DNA from: Pyxicephalus adspersus
Lineage: Eukaryota > Chordata > Amphibia > Anura > Pyxicephalidae
Assembly (NCBI RefSeq): GCF_032062135.1
Contig: NC_092860.1
Span: 156,595,912 to 156,659,911, forward strand
Direction of reading: 5' to 3'
DNA length: 64,000 nucleotides
Shown: positions 33,271 through 45,529 of the stretch, piece by piece
How the letters are laid out: every line of letters starts with the position of its first letter
Position numbering within the stretch: the stretch's first letter is position 1
Made by a program: the position numbers and the translations under genes
The notes under the pieces: model-generated
The model's input: only the letters and a program-made list of their open reading frames with translations
What the model was told of the DNA's origin: nothing
Databases searched by the model: none

Positions 33271-34480
33271 ATAAAAGAACAGAATTGTCCATGGCAGGTG
33301 TGGTGACTATAAAATGTGTTGCCAAAAATGTTACATCTTTTTCGCATTATTGTGATAACTATACCGAAGAAGTACCTTATTTCTCTACAGAATATAATCA
33401 TGTTTTTTCTTTGGAATAATAGAAGACCAAGATGAGCTATGAAAATACTTACCCATCACAAGAGATATGGTGGATTTGGGATTTCAAATTTACTACATTA
33501 TTATGCAGCTTCAGTTTTATCTCAAATATCTTATTGGTGGCATCCCTCTCCACATAACAATTTCATCCCATTCCAGCATGACAATTTATCCTGACCTTCA
33601 AGGTTTTTGTTCCGCAAGATATATATTTACCACACATATTCCTAAATATTTTTCTTCAAATCTACAATATACTTAGCAAAAATATAGAAGTCTCTTTATC
33701 TACTAATATGCAAAAATGGTCCAGAGATCTTAATAAAAAAATCTCTTCCTACTCTTGGTCCAAATGCCAGAACCACTAGGATCGTTTTTAACGTATTAAT
33801 AATCATTGGTATGTCACCCCTCATAAGTTATCAAAATGTTTTCCTAATTATTCCGTTTCTTGCTGGAGAGATTGTGCAGCAATTGGCTCTTTTTCATACT
33901 ACTTTGGTTTTGTAAGTCTATTAGGTCTTATTGATCTTGTTTTCCAGTTGACCTTTGAGTTAGCTCTTACACAGATTTTTACCTTTTTCCAGAGTTAGCA
34001 CTTTTACATATTAATATTGAATAGTTCCCAAACACAATTAGGACAATAGTTATTCATATACTTTTGTTAGCAAAACTACATATTACCAGATTGTGGGAAG
34101 ACACTCATATCCCAAATCATAAAGATGTGATTGCTGACTTAAATTTCTGTTGTGCATATGAGAAACTATTAGCCATTATGAACACCTCATAAACAAATTT
34201 TCTTGGTAAATGGGATATTTGGTTCCAACATTCATTCTGTAATATCCAACGCTAATTGCCTATTATGTTAGGCTGGTACTATGTTGATGTGTGTGATTGA
34301 ATTGGACTTGTTTTGATTGGTAATTCAGTTTAACGAGTTTTATCTCCTTGTTCTAGTTTTACTCTCATATTTCACTGTATTCTTTCTTCTTTTTTTTTTT
34401 TTCTCCTCTTTCTAATATGTATACATTTTTTTATTTTCTATTATTACAAGAAAAAATTTCAATAAAGAAATAATGAACTA

Positions 34481-36570
34481 TAATAAATATAAATTATATA
34501 ATATATAATATAATAAATGAAATAATGAACTATATATGGGGTCATCACTGCTAACATTTAAAAGAGGTATCAGTGGAAAGGCCAATAAAATGAACATGAA
34601 TAAATACATCCACATGGTGTTTTTTTAAACACTTATTTAAAAGGGTAAAATGAAATCACGCGGGCTCAATCTTTATACCTTCCTTTTTCTGGGTAAAGTA
34701 TTTTGTACTTCCAAGTTAGTTATGATTGGTCAGCAACTAATAAATGTTTTTTGCACATAGTTGTAGGCCACAAGTCAATGGCAATGTGTAAACTGTGTAA
34801 TAAACTCTTCCAATGCAGAAGTCTGTAGCACTATTTACATAAAAACACAGTGCCAACTACTGCCGTGTGATCCAAGTATAAATGGAGATTATTTTTTCAA
34901 TGGTATTGTGACAGAAGAGAATCTAGGTTTATACTCGATGACACAGATTTCCAGTGTGTAGGCATTACTTATTTTCACCAATTTTGAAATGTTCACAAAA
35001 ATTAGCTGTATTTTTATTATTCAATATATTGCTATATCATGTTTATTTTATTTATTTTTTATTATATATTTTTTAATTTGATTGTCCTGCTCTCAACTAA
35101 ACAATAATATAGGTCAATGAAGAGATAAAAGAAAGAATCAGAATATAATTTCTATGATGACAGTTTGCATTGATTCACATGGTGAATGTTATTTCTGTAC
35201 TGGTTTCCCAGAGGAATATTGTATTTGTTCTAGTTAGCAGTTCTTTGTTTTTATTGAATGAGCCGTTCCACCACTGTAATTATGTATTATACTTTTACAT
35301 CTCAGCAGAGACCGGAGGAGCTCAGGTGTTTGAGAAGTGATGTCACCAGCTTTGTTATGCTGTACACACCACAAACTATAAAATATTCTTTTCTAATAGT
35401 TTGTCATCACGTGTTGTGAATAGATAAATTAGCTTTTGATTTCTGAGAGAGACGGCAGAAATATTTGTTGGAAGATCAAAGCTTTCACTGTACATATTTT
35501 ATTTAAAGAGTAGCCATGTGACTATTATTATGTACATGACTAGTAACCAGTCCGACCTCTGAATACAATAACATGCAATACATTCCAAATACAAATTTAT
35601 CTCTAAACTTGTTACAGTGAGCAGGTGCTGAATTGTAATTTCAGATTCTATGAGGGAAATCTGAGAAACTTTCATCCAGTCAACAACTTTAAAGCTGAAA
35701 GTTAAAAAATAAAAAAAACATGAATTAGGTTAACATGTCCAAGAGGCCAAAGGTTTCACTAAACAGAGAAATGCTTTTTTTTATTTATTATTTTGTGAGG
35801 AGACATTCAAAATATGGTTAAGAATTTCCTATATCCTAAACACCCAAAAAAAGAAGTTTGAGTTCAATGCACTGCTTAACAAACTGTTAGTTTATACATC
35901 ACATATAACAATATTGCTATTATTACAACTATTACATAAAATATTAATACAATACAATATTAAAGATATTTATATAATTGCAGCCAATGTTGGGTCCCTA
36001 TACCCTTATATTTATCTACAGTTACATGGTATATCCGCTGTCATTGGCTGAATCCAAGTAGAATAAAGTAGAATTGTTTTCCTATTAGAATAACTCTACT
36101 ACTTACTAATCTAGTAATATTCTACTTAAAAGCAGCCATATTCCGAAACTTAATTTCACCATTTGTAGTCCTACATGGCTGTAATATGTGATCCTGCAGT
36201 TGTAAATCCTGATTTAGCCATAAATCTTTAAAATAATCTTATTTAAAAAAAAGAAAAGACAGGGGTCTATTGTTGCTGAAGGTGAGGGGCTAAATATTGC
36301 CATCTTCCTTTATTGGCCAGCAGATTCCAGAGAACCTTTATTACATAGGAAGGGGAATAAACAGTTCCGCTGCTCCCGTTTCCTACCCCAAGGCTATCAA
36401 AGGGTCTGGTTTTGAAAACTTGAGGGGGAGGACATTTTTTTTAACATTTTTTAAATTACAAATTGAAAAAAAAATATATTTAATCATTTCTATAATAATG
36501 AGCCACATTAACCTGGATAAAACTGAATCCAAACCTTCTACCTCCACATTCCAAATCTCCCCCTGACATA
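34481..36570. other. Unassigned AT-rich stretch
   Basis: Simple AT-rich tracts (34495-34530, 35030-35080, 35880-35990). No gene or element ends recognised. Confidence 0.45.
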
Positions 36571-36574
36571 TTTA

Positions 36575-37135
36575 TAACTGTTGAAAACACTGTTATTTTC
36601 CCCTCCCCTCAGGCACATTCTCTTGGCAACACCTTTGATTTTGCCCTCTCATTTACCCCCCACATTCAGAATGTTTTCAGGTCCAGTCACTTTCACCTGC
36701 GCAACATCTCCAAAACCCGCCCCTACCTGTCCCGAGACCACCAAACTCCTTGTACATGCTCTTATCATCTCCCGTCTGGACTACTGTAACCTCCTCCTCT
36801 CTGGTATTCCACTAACCCGACTCTCTCCTCTACAATCTATTATGAATGCTGCAGGCAGACTCATCCATTCTTCCCCCTGCTTCTCTGCCTTTCTTTGTAG
36901 TTCTCTTCATTGGCTTCAATTTCACATTTCACCAGAATTAAATTCAAGCTCTTGAGCTTTGTCTTCAAATCCCTCCACAGTTCTTGTCCCAAATACCTTT
37001 CTGACATGATACAAAAATACCCCCCTAGCCGCTCTCTTTGCTCCCCCTATGACCTTCTAATGACATCCTCACTCATAGCCTCACCGCATCTGGAATAGCT
37101 TTCCTTGTTCTATTTGACTTAGGGTTAGATCCAGC
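36575..37135 (+). pseudogene. L2/CR1-clade LINE, RT C-terminal fragment
   Basis: Reads SPKPAPTCPETTKLLVHALI, ISRLDYCNLLLSGIPLTRLS, LQSIMNAAGRLIHS, LHWLQFHI, then in the next frame FKLLSFVFKSLHSSCPKYLS and DMIQKYPPSR. This is the well-known conserved end of vertebrate L2/CR1 RT proteins (SRLDYCNxLLxGxP, LHWLPV, YKALHG). One frameshift lies at 36943-36950. The 5' part is absent, as is usual for such LINEs. Confidence 0.85.
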
Positions 37136-37539
37136 TTGAACAAGATGGTGGACAGTCATTTGCCAGAAATGTAAAACAAGTGCTTTATCCACCCCATTAA
37201 CTGTTTGTGAACTATTATGCTTATGTTGACTTCCAAGTATACGGCATTGGACAATCTGCTTAATGATAAGAAGAGAACACCTTCAACACCCCCCAATACA
37301 GGAGCGATTCTGTATGCCTATAAAGATTGATGTATTTCCTTGTTGCAACAATAAATCTTCCTAATTAGGATCTACTGTCTCATCTCCAATTGTGCGTTTG
37401 GAGACCCCCTTAAAGAACTGCACAGAAAAATGTATTTCTAGGACACAAGAGTACCTGTCATATATAGGGGATGTTATTGCTTTCATAGTTATTATCACCT
37501 ACCTTTTTATGTTCCCATTTTAGTTCTGTTTATTGATTT

Positions 37540-37935
37540 TTTTGTAAAATCCAAATACAGGACTGTGAGCTTCATCCCATGACCTCCAACTTGCTAAGCT
37601 TTTTCTGTGATTCCTGAAAAAAGAAATGCTCATTATTTTATATGGGGTTTCTGGCAGCTGTGAGTTTTGTTCTGGCTTTCATGGTGAGGACATTACCGGA
37701 CAGTTTTAATGAGGCCAAGTACATCACCTTCAGCATGCTGGTGTTCTGCAGTGTGTGAATTGCCATGATCCCGGCCTATCTGAGCACCAGAGGGAAATTC
37801 ATGGTGGCTGTGGAAGTATTCGCCATATTGGCCTCCAGTGCTGGGTTATTAGGTTGTATATTCTTCCCTAAATGTTAAATAATTATCAAAATACCTGAGA
37901 GAAATTCTAGAGGATGTATTTTGGAAAAGTCATAA
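37540..37935 (+). pseudogene. V2R 7TM-exon fragment with internal deletion
   Basis: Nucleotides from about 37545 match the TM2 region of gene B exon 6 (VSFI..TS..LSF). They then jump at about 37640 to the TM6-TM7 region ([20 protein letters not shown] through FFPKC). About 330 bases are missing between the two. Two in-frame stops (Trp to TGA in FCSVW, Tyr to TAA in PKCY) and a changed C-terminus show it is dead. Homology to gene B continues through the 3' flank to about 38650, broken only by the hAT insertion at 38013-38512. No other exons of this copy were found. Confidence 0.88.
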
Positions 37936-38012
37936 TATATTTTTTTACAAAATATATTCAACAAAGTTACTGACAGCTATGGCATGGTTTGTGTTTTGAA
38001 GTGTGTTTGAAC

Positions 38013-38512
38013 TAGGGATGAGCGAGAATGCTTCTGACATTCTCACAAAAATTTTCCCCCGAAGATCCGATAGATCTGCGAAATTTTGGCGAACCGATTT
38101 TGCGAATTCCATTAAGTTGCAGGTTCCCACGCTCCCTGGGCTGTACTTATCATCAAGTAAAGCCCAGTGACCATGGGAACCTGCAGTCACAGCTGATTGG
38201 AGGCACGTGGGTGCTTCCACTCAGCTGTGACTGCAGGCGAACTCTCAATGGAGTTCAGTTCCCACGGTCACCTGGTTGTACTTATCATTGATAAGTACAG
38301 CCTGGGGAGCATGGGAAACTGTGGTCACAGCTGATTGAAGTGGCTCCGAACGGCTGTGACTGCAGATGAACTCCCCTGAGAGATCATCTGAGTTTGGCGA
38401 GAACACGACCTTGTGGCGAATCACAAGGCCGTTCTCGCTTAAATGTTCTGTAAGCGAGAAAGGCCCGATTCGCCACAAGATCGAAAATAAAAATTTTGCT
38501 CGCTCATCCCTA
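38013..38512. mobile_element. Non-autonomous hAT element in the 3' flank of the V2R fragment
   Basis: Terminal inverted repeats TAGGGATGAGCGAG flank 500 bp. The 8-bp target duplication is GTTTGAAC on the left and GTCTGAAC on the right. Gene B's 3' flank has the empty site, a single GTCTGAAC near 60410. The interior has several inverted repeats and no coding capacity. TIR and 8-bp duplication fit the hAT superfamily. Confidence 0.85.
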
Positions 38513-38649
38513 GTCTGAACTTTATTATGTTTTATAAAAGCTTTCTAAGGTTACAATGCTGACTTGTTCCTGTGTTCCTCCATAAAACAATTCCATAAAG
38601 CTTCTTGAATTATGAACCTGGGCGGTTTGTGGTGCTCTGTTTTTATTCA

Positions 38650-40060
38650 TATTAAAGTGAACCCTGACCTAGGGAATTCCGTTACCAAATTCCAACATTT
38701 GAGAAAGGAGTGGGCTCTAGAATTTACCATTTGAGGAGTTGAGCTGCAGAACTTAGCTCTTGAGCATTATATTGGTCTGTATATTCTTTCTTATGAGTTA
38801 TATTATGCTCGAAAACCTGACTAAAACATTCTAAATATTATTGACCTGGTGAAAAGTCCAGAAGATAAGATATCCTAAAGATAAAACTCAGTAGGATTTG
38901 GTCAAATCTAGGATTGATTGATTTTATTAAATGTCAATTGCTCCATAGACTGTGTATTACGTTAGCGAGTGACATTTCCACCTGACAGACCAAAAGCTAT
39001 CATCAACACTTGGGGGTGGATAAGACAGCACATAGATGGCAATATCAGATAATTCTGGCTAAAGATCCAGTTTCTTGGCCCAGAATTCCATGGGGTAGAG
39101 CCTTCTGCCTTATCTGATCTACTAACTCACTGCACTCATGCCATGGCTGGAAGAAGTTGGCCATCATGTTCATAGGGCTGTAGTAAGCCTGTTTGGCCTC
39201 CCTTTCCAAAGGCAAATAAATAAGAAATAAAAAAAAAAATACATTTAAAACATTTGGTATAATATTCTAACATTGCAGATCATTCTGGTAATAGAGATTG
39301 CATATAATCTAAGATGGAGGAAAAATTCAATGTTACCATTACATTACATAAGGTAAAAAATCAATAATAAAAAAGGTGTTGTTCCAACATCATATAAAGT
39401 TTTGAATAAAGAATAATAGAATCTTTTGTACTTTATTTGATTATGGTTGGTTCAGAACTCTTATGGTCTCAATTTACCCCTGACGAAGTTGTTGGGCGAA
39501 ACGTGTTGGAAACAAAACATAGACAAGCTATGTTTAGAAACAGGTCCTTCATCTCAGAACTAACTAATAAGTTTTGGACTATACCACTTTTTACTGTATT
39601 TAAAATTTGTTTTACTAAGTGTACTTTACTTTTGATACTCCAATCAACTTTTTTTTTAAGTTGCCTAGTGTGGTGTTTACCAAATATCACTAATTTGTTA
39701 CACCAAAAAGTACATTAGCTTGGTGACACATATAAAATTGGTCAGTAAAAATAAATAAATATATAAGAGCAATTGCCCTTGTAATTTTTTAAAAAAAATT
39801 TAAATTGATATTTGAATGGAATAAACATTTAACCTTTTAGTTCCACCAAAAAAATAATTATAATATTATTTAATTATTGAAATAATTTTATCAATAAAAA
39901 CAGATAAAAACAAAATTAAAAAGAAAAACACAATTGGAAAGAGGGTGGGACATTTCATATAAATAGGGGTAAAGGAGGGGGAGGGACACAAACATCTTTT
40001 TGACATTAGCACAAAACAAACAATGAGTCTGCTGAACCAGAGAATAAAAAGTCTATGTCT
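38650..40060. other. Unassigned sequence with one short conserved motif
   Basis: AT-rich with no supported gene. The ORF at 39437-39718 contains the CTGACGAAGTTGTTGGGCGA motif discussed in the findings. Confidence 0.4.
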
Positions 40061-41220
40061 GTGACATTGGGTAAATGGACCAGCTTTAGCAGCCAAACAT
40101 CATAAACATGTACAGTACAATCTTTGCATTGGTAACTGGCACCTAGAGCTGGGTGTAGTTTATCATCAATGCCACCCAGAAATGTGTATTACAAATATCT
40201 GAAATTAGTGAAGGGCCAGACCAAGATGTTAAATGCACCAGCACTGTTGTTCTGGTCTGTGGTGCTGGAAGCAGTAGGAAGGTAGACAATATTGCTAGTT
40301 TGCATCATGAAGTGGATGACATGAATGCCAACCCTCCATCTTACAATACGTAGCTGAAACATTAGGCAAAGGCAATGGTACCTATCAGTGTGGCAGTACT
40401 GAGGGTTTTCAGCCAGAGATGTAACGTATATTGCTAGCTGGCACAATGGCATGACATTGAGATGAATGCCACTTCTAATCTTTGCGATAACTAGCAGAAA
40501 AATTAAACCGAGGCAGGCTCAGCTGACAGGGTGCTGGTAATAGGCACCCACAGACTCGGCACAGGAGCAGTGCGGGATCACAGAGGCATCTTGGTTGGCC
40601 AGTGAGTCCTTGTGTCAGTCAATCAGTGACATCTGCAGTGGGGGTATGATAGTTGTTAGTAACCCACCTTTCATTAATTTTCAAAAAGGTGAGGTGATTG
40701 ACATTTTCCAGCGACAGTCGTGATTGGTTGTCCGTGACCACTCTGTCAGCAGCACTGAAGGTTCTTTCGGACAGAACACTGGATGCCGGGCACGAAAGAA
40801 GCTTGATGGCATATTGTGCAAACTGTGGGCAGATTTCAAGCCTGTTGACCCAAAAATAAATGGCATCACTAATGTCAGGACCGGCATCCTCCTCATACCT
40901 GCTGTCATCAACACCACCACCAGCCAGAAAAGAGCCAACGTAATTGTGCAGCGTGCGCTTCATCTGTTTTCGATGGTTATGCCCCCCACTTCACTTGTTT
41001 GAGGTGGCTGCATCAGGTTTTACCAGGCATCCAATGCCAATGCGCGGGAGAGGTTTTTCATTACATGTGCATGTAAACTGGGAACAGGTGTGCGGGAGAA
41101 GTAATGCCTGCTTGGTATATTCCACTACCTCTCGGCCAAAAGGTCACGGAAAGGAGCAGAGTTCACAATGCTATACGACAGTGGCTGCAAGGCAAATAGT
41201 TTGGCTATCACCTGGGGTGC
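40060..41220 (-). mobile_element. Internally deleted hAT element with hATC domain
   Basis: Transposase pieces on the minus strand: RHYFSRTPVPSLHAHV near 41100, then VDDSRYEEDAGPDISDAIYF, WVNRLEICPQFAQYA, LLSCPASSVLSERTFSAADR and LSLENVNHLTFLKINERW at 40960-40619. This is the hAT C-terminal dimerisation domain (W..n..L..A...L..pasS..sER.FS). The middle of the gene is missing and stops lie between the pieces. The 3' region (40080-40460) carries the same blocks as 17930-22440. Confidence 0.8.
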
Positions 41221-41259
41221 GGAGTCTAAGTGTCTCCCAGTCTCCACCAGAGCACCCCG

Positions 41260-41640
41260 CAAGGGATAATGGGCCAGTGACCCTACTGGCCACCCGACTA
41301 CTTTGCTGTGGGGAGTATACTAGGTCGTGGCCCCCAAGTTCTCCCCACCAGGAGCGAGCCAGACAAAGAGCTCCAGTGTAGGGACAGCACAGATCAGGTA
41401 CTTAGTTAGATGACAGCAAGAGGTACAGTCCAGGCAGACTGATGGACAAAGCAGGCAGCAGACAAGCATAATCGAGGAACAGGCACAAGTCAGGGCAGGT
41501 AACAGACAAGCGTAATCCAGGTACAAGCAAAGGTCAGGAATCCATAGGGCACGAAATGGCAGGGTGTGACTGAGCACCCAATTGCAGAACAAGGTTGGAA
41601 CCAGAAACTGCTCTTCTCATTGGCTGCTCACATTTCCTAA
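41260..41640 (-). mobile_element. LTR-like segment, inverted copy of 42056-42230
   Basis: The plus strand CTTAGTTAGATGACAGCAAG and CAGGCAGACTGATGGACAAA are the inverse of the sequence at 42105-42165. The GCGAGCCAGACAAAG region and 40-bp internal repeats (AGCAGACAAGCATAATCGAG, GTAACAGACAAGCGTAATCC) resemble the 45-bp repeats in the solo LTR at 25647. Confidence 0.5.
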
Positions 41641-41764
41641 AATAAACTTCAGCTGAGCACAGCCTCAGAGAAAGTGCAGCGGATGCTAAAAAGGCATATG
41701 TTTGCACAGCTAAAGGGAAGCTGAGAAAACTGTAGGCAGCTGGACAGATGATCTGCAGGCGGAC

Positions 41765-42055
41765 TGGTAACAGAAGTACTAGACAGGGATATCCTCTATC
41801 CCCACTTTTTATATGCCTTAGCTAGAGAGCCACTGGCAATAGCCATTATACTTAATCTGCACGTTATAGGTGTTAAGTGTGGCCCTAATAAACACAAATA
41901 TGTGGTCGGTTCACCGAGGATGCCCTTATGTATATTTCTTCCCCTTTGGTAACCCTGCCTAACTTACTTTACCTTTTTTTGGAGATCATTGGCCTGCGGG
42001 TAAATAAAAGAAAATCCCTAGCTCTAAACATCATGCCCCCACACTTCCCCTTGTC
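41765..42055 (+). pseudogene. L1/Tx1 LINE RT fragment
   Basis: Contains TRQGYPLSPLF with a frameshift, then DALMYISSPLVTLPNLLYLF and GLRVNKRKSLALNI, the segment around the RT catalytic box of L1-type ORF2. The FADD motif reads FTED, so it is dead. It is flanked by inverted LTR-like segments. Confidence 0.65.
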
Positions 42056-42240
42056 TTCCCCCTGCCCTGTGCCTGTTACTCGATTTATGCTTGGCTGCTG
42101 CCTGCTTTGTCCATCAGTCCGCCTGGACTGTACCTCTTGCTGTCATCTAACTAAGTACCTGTTCTGTGCTGTACCTACACCGGAACAAAGACCAACTGGC
42201 TTGCCAGGGGTTGAGATGGCAAGCAAACGGCAGATACTGG
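42056..42240 (+). mobile_element. LTR-like segment, inverse of 41260-41640
   Basis: GCTGCTGCCTGCTTTGTCCA, GTACCTCTTGCTGTCATCTA and CTGTGCTGTACCTACACCGG mirror 41360-41470. It abuts Gypsy pol sequence that runs on the other strand. Confidence 0.5.
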
Positions 42241-42263
42241 AGGGAACCCTCCAAGAGGTATCG

Positions 42264-44040
42264 CTATACTTCAATGGCTAGCTTAATAGCTAGGAGTTCT
42301 CTGTTTCCAATGGAGTAATTATTTTCTGCTGGGGAAAACTCACATGGGTGTCTGGATCCAGTGGTAGTCTTGAGGAGGACTGCTCCCACTCCAACAGAGT
42401 AGGCATTAATCTCAATGGTGAAAGGTTTTGCAATATCTGGCCTTACAAGGGTTGGACTGGAAAGGAAAGTCTGTTTGAGGGCATGGAAAGCCAGAATAGC
42501 CTCAGAGGGGCAGGTCTTAGGATTTGCATCCTTCTGTGTCAGTGCTGTTATGGGAGCGACCAGCGTAGAATAATTCCTAATAAATTGCCAGTAATAGTTG
42601 GTAAATCCAAGAAAGCACTGAGCAGCCTTAAGGCCGCAGGGTAGTGGCCAGTTAGAAAAAGCTGCAAACTTTTCAGGATCCATGGAGAGGTCTTCTTTGG
42701 AAACAATGTGACCTAGAAAGGGCAGGAGAAGTTCAAACAAGCACCTCTCAGTCAGAGCCGTTGTAGGACTAAACCGACATGCTGTCTGTGAGTAGGCAAG
42801 TCAAGGGAAAAAAACAGGATGTCATCCAAATAAACCACTACACAGATGTATAGCAGGTCACGAAAAAACATCATTCTCAAAGTGTTGGAAAACAGCCGGA
42901 GCATTAAAGAGACTGAAGGGCATCACAAGATACTTGTAATGCCCATCTCTGGTATTAAACGCTGTCTTCCATTTATTCCCCTACTTGATCCGAATTAGGT
43001 TATATGCTCCCCGGAGGTCTAGCTTAATGAAGATCTATGCGCCACAAAGGCGGTCAGAGAGCTCAGTGATGGGAGGCAGCAGGTAGCGGTTTTTGATGGT
43101 GATGGCATTAAAGCCGCGGTATTCTATACTGGGCTGAAGTATCCAACCTTTCTCCTGTACAAAGAAGAACCCTGTGCCAGCAGGAGAAGAGGACTTGCGA
43201 ATAAACCTCAGAATGAGATTTATTGCACAGCCCTAGGGCCTGTGGGGAGGTAGCTTCTCAGCATTGCACTTAGAGAAGACATCCTGGAACAGATGGTGCA
43301 TCTACATGAGTGGAGAAAGCTGGAGACCTGATAGGAGTGAGCTTGGCCAGGCATTTAGAGTGACACAAGGGACCTCAAGCTAATAGCTCAGGAGTAGACC
43401 AATCAAGCACAGGAGATTGCTGTTGAAGCCATGGGCATCCCAGGATGACTGCAGAGCTGGCCTGAGGAAGGACACGAAAAATTGTGGTCTCATGGTGAAG
43501 CCTACCAACAGACATTTGTATAGGTCTGGTCTGGAAGCGGATGAGTCCACGTGACAAAGGGGTACCATCCACCCAAGAGATGCGCCAAGGCTGGGATAAC
43601 GGTTCTAGGCCAAGAACATTCCCAGAGCAGGGTGGCAAAGATGAAATTTCCAGCTGCTTCAGAGTCAATGAAGGCCTCAAGGGCAAGTGTGGAGTTGTTG
43701 TGTCAAAGCCGGATGGCTATGGAAATATGTTGAGTGGAGAGGAGAGAAGAGTGACCTAGCATGCCCCCCTCAGAGCATACTAGGAGCTGAAGTTTCCTGG
43801 CATCTGTGGGCAAGATTTGATAAAGTGTCCCTTCTGTCTGTACTAAAGGCAGAAACCAGGAGATAGATGCCAGGACCTTCTTTTTAAGATAGAATTGATC
43901 GGCCTTGCTGCATAGGTTCCTTTAGAGACAGGGGGAACAGAGAAGGCTGGAGTTTTCAGAGGCTGCTAAAAGGATTGTGCCAGTCACAGGAGATTTCTCC
44001 TGGAAACGCTCTTCGAAGCTAATGTCAACCTGGATAGACT
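42264..44040 (-). pseudogene. Ty3/Gypsy gag-pol remnant
   Basis: On the minus strand: a Gag end near 44000, a protease region (LEAFIDSEAAGNFI, ILGCPWLQQQSPVLDW; 43700-43375), RT pieces including YLDDILFF near 42815-42832, and the RNase H side FLGFTNYYWQFIRNYSTLVA, HPCEFSPAENNYSIGNRELL at 42740-42264. The protease DSGA motif reads DSEA. Frameshifts and stops separate the parts, and the integrase is missing. Confidence 0.8.
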
Positions 44041-44370
44041 GAGAAGGGCCAAGGCTCAGAGTCTAAGCGGCAACCAGGTCTTCTCCAGAAGAAGCTGGAC
44101 AGAGGAAACACTGTATTAAGCAGCAGGTGTACAGGAACTGGCTCAGCATAACTAGGGGCTTAGCACTAGTGGAGACACATTGCACGAATGCTGAGTGCTG
44201 TGTCTGAGCTAGCTTAACAGCCAAGGATGATAAAGGGGCTATTTTGATTGGCTGGTGGGTTGGGCAAAACTGATAACGCTTGGGAGCGTAGGCACGTCCA
44301 GAGTCAGTACTGCCCGCATGCGCAGGAGAGAGAAGCCTGCGCTTTAGTGAAGAAGAGGTAAGTGTGACAC
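44040..44370 (-). mobile_element. Gypsy LTR, internally deleted
   Basis: On the minus strand it begins TGTCACACTTACC, has the CTCCTGCGCATGCGGGCAG and GCCAATCA blocks, and ends with the CTTCTGGAGAAGACCTGG and GCTTAGACTCTGAG blocks. It matches LTR 355-1042 but lacks its middle. It precedes the Gypsy remnant in the correct 5' LTR position. Confidence 0.65.
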
Positions 44371-45450
44371 AGAGGTCTGTGTGTGGTTGTTGTCTTTGAC
44401 TCTTGTTTTTGTTTTGTGATATGTAAGGAATATTTTTTATATTTAATAGCAAGAGAAATAAATTGACCTCTAATATGTGCCTTATGGGTATCCCAGTTAG
44501 TGGAAGGGGAGGTATCTTTTGGGTCATTGAAATAAAAAAAATCTGGTAAATCATTTTTAATGGAAGTGCAGTGCGAAGGGACTCATTAAGTCTCCATGTT
44601 GGTCAGGGGTTTCTCATTTCAAGGCTGGGTCATGACAAAGACAAACAGGAAATGCATGAGGATTGAATGAAAACTTGGTCTATTCTGAAATATTCTCTGT
44701 AAAAAGTAGAACTTATAAACTCTAGCAAAAGAATTTTGCTCTCTCCAAGCCTCAAATATATCAAAATATTGAAAAAGGGAGAATAATCCCAAACTTTGTT
44801 TCAAGGGTGTCTGTTGGTCAGAGCTGACATCTTATCTAGAATTTGGTCCAGAGCCAGGTTGGAGTCTGCTATCAGTATCAGAGATTCCTCTATCAAGCAT
44901 GCCTTCAAAAAAATGCATATTGGCCTGTGGTAGGGGCATAGCAGATGAAAACCAAAGCTTCAGCAAGTGTACCAACCACCGTATTTTAGTCATCTTTACA
45001 GAATGACCGCGGTGTTGTCCTGATTGACTGATACGTACATGAGGCTTTAGATACTACCACAACTTATTTATAGTCACAGTTTTTAGTTAAGGAATAATGA
45101 GCTTTGACATGGTGATAGCTGGTCCCATCTTCAGCCACTGTCACCTTTGTTGGTCACTTCTGTCCACTTGTCACTGCAGAGAAATATAAAACGACATGAA
45201 ATACTAAATATGACAATTACAACAATCATCCATATTTAGTAAATAAAATACAATATATTTTCATGATTCTTCTTTAAAAGTGTCATTGTGCTCTTCACAG
45301 AAATATGGAGAGAAATATATAGGACAAGAACAGGTTAAGCAGCCAGAGAATAAAAAGTATTATTCTGGTAAATAAAGATTTTATTTTAGAGAACAAATAT
45401 GTCTCTGCAAATAGTTTTCCTCAGACACTTCTCCAATCTAAATAAATCTC
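44371..45450. other. Upstream region of V2R gene B
   Basis: No element ends recognised. The conserved promoter block starts at about 45445. Confidence 0.4.
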
Positions 45451-45458
45451 AGATATTG

Positions 45459-45466
45459 TATATAAA
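45459..45466 (+). promoter_or_regulatory. TATA box of V2R gene B
   Basis: TATATAAA lies 64 bases before the ATG. The block from AGATATTGTATATAAA through the leader GTGCAGAGGAAAC and TGATTGTCCTCTGTC to the ATG is nearly identical upstream of gene A on the other strand. Conservation between paralogs supports a short TATA promoter and leader. Transcription start is inferred, not seen. Confidence 0.65.
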
Positions 45467-45529
45467 CTGCTGGAGATGATCCCCTCCAGTGCAGAGGAAA
45501 CACACCGCTGTCAGTGATTGTCCTCTGTC

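Larger units (their letters stand above)
28840..34480 (+). mobile_element. L1/Tx1-type LINE with three nested insertions
   Basis: Endonuclease end (VDHILV, then ICWLDHAPVGIEY) flanks the LTR at 28985-29442. Next come FANYYHSLYNLSPKPQP, EMLEAVIITIPKLGKDP and ISLLNTDVRIFV to VGFVKHGQAPD, the early RT. After the hAT element it resumes with RRLINILRHVELLKQP and FYVLLEPLAEYIHTSASVKG. The SINE at 32938 interrupts LPKELFQYK. The C-terminal part includes THHKRYGGLGISNLLHYYAA and an A-rich tail with AATAAAG near 34470. Many stops; it is a dead element. Confidence 0.8.

Noticed and set aside
44063..44554. 163-codon minus-strand ORF
   Set aside because: It crosses the Gypsy LTR and flanking sequence and has no protein motif.
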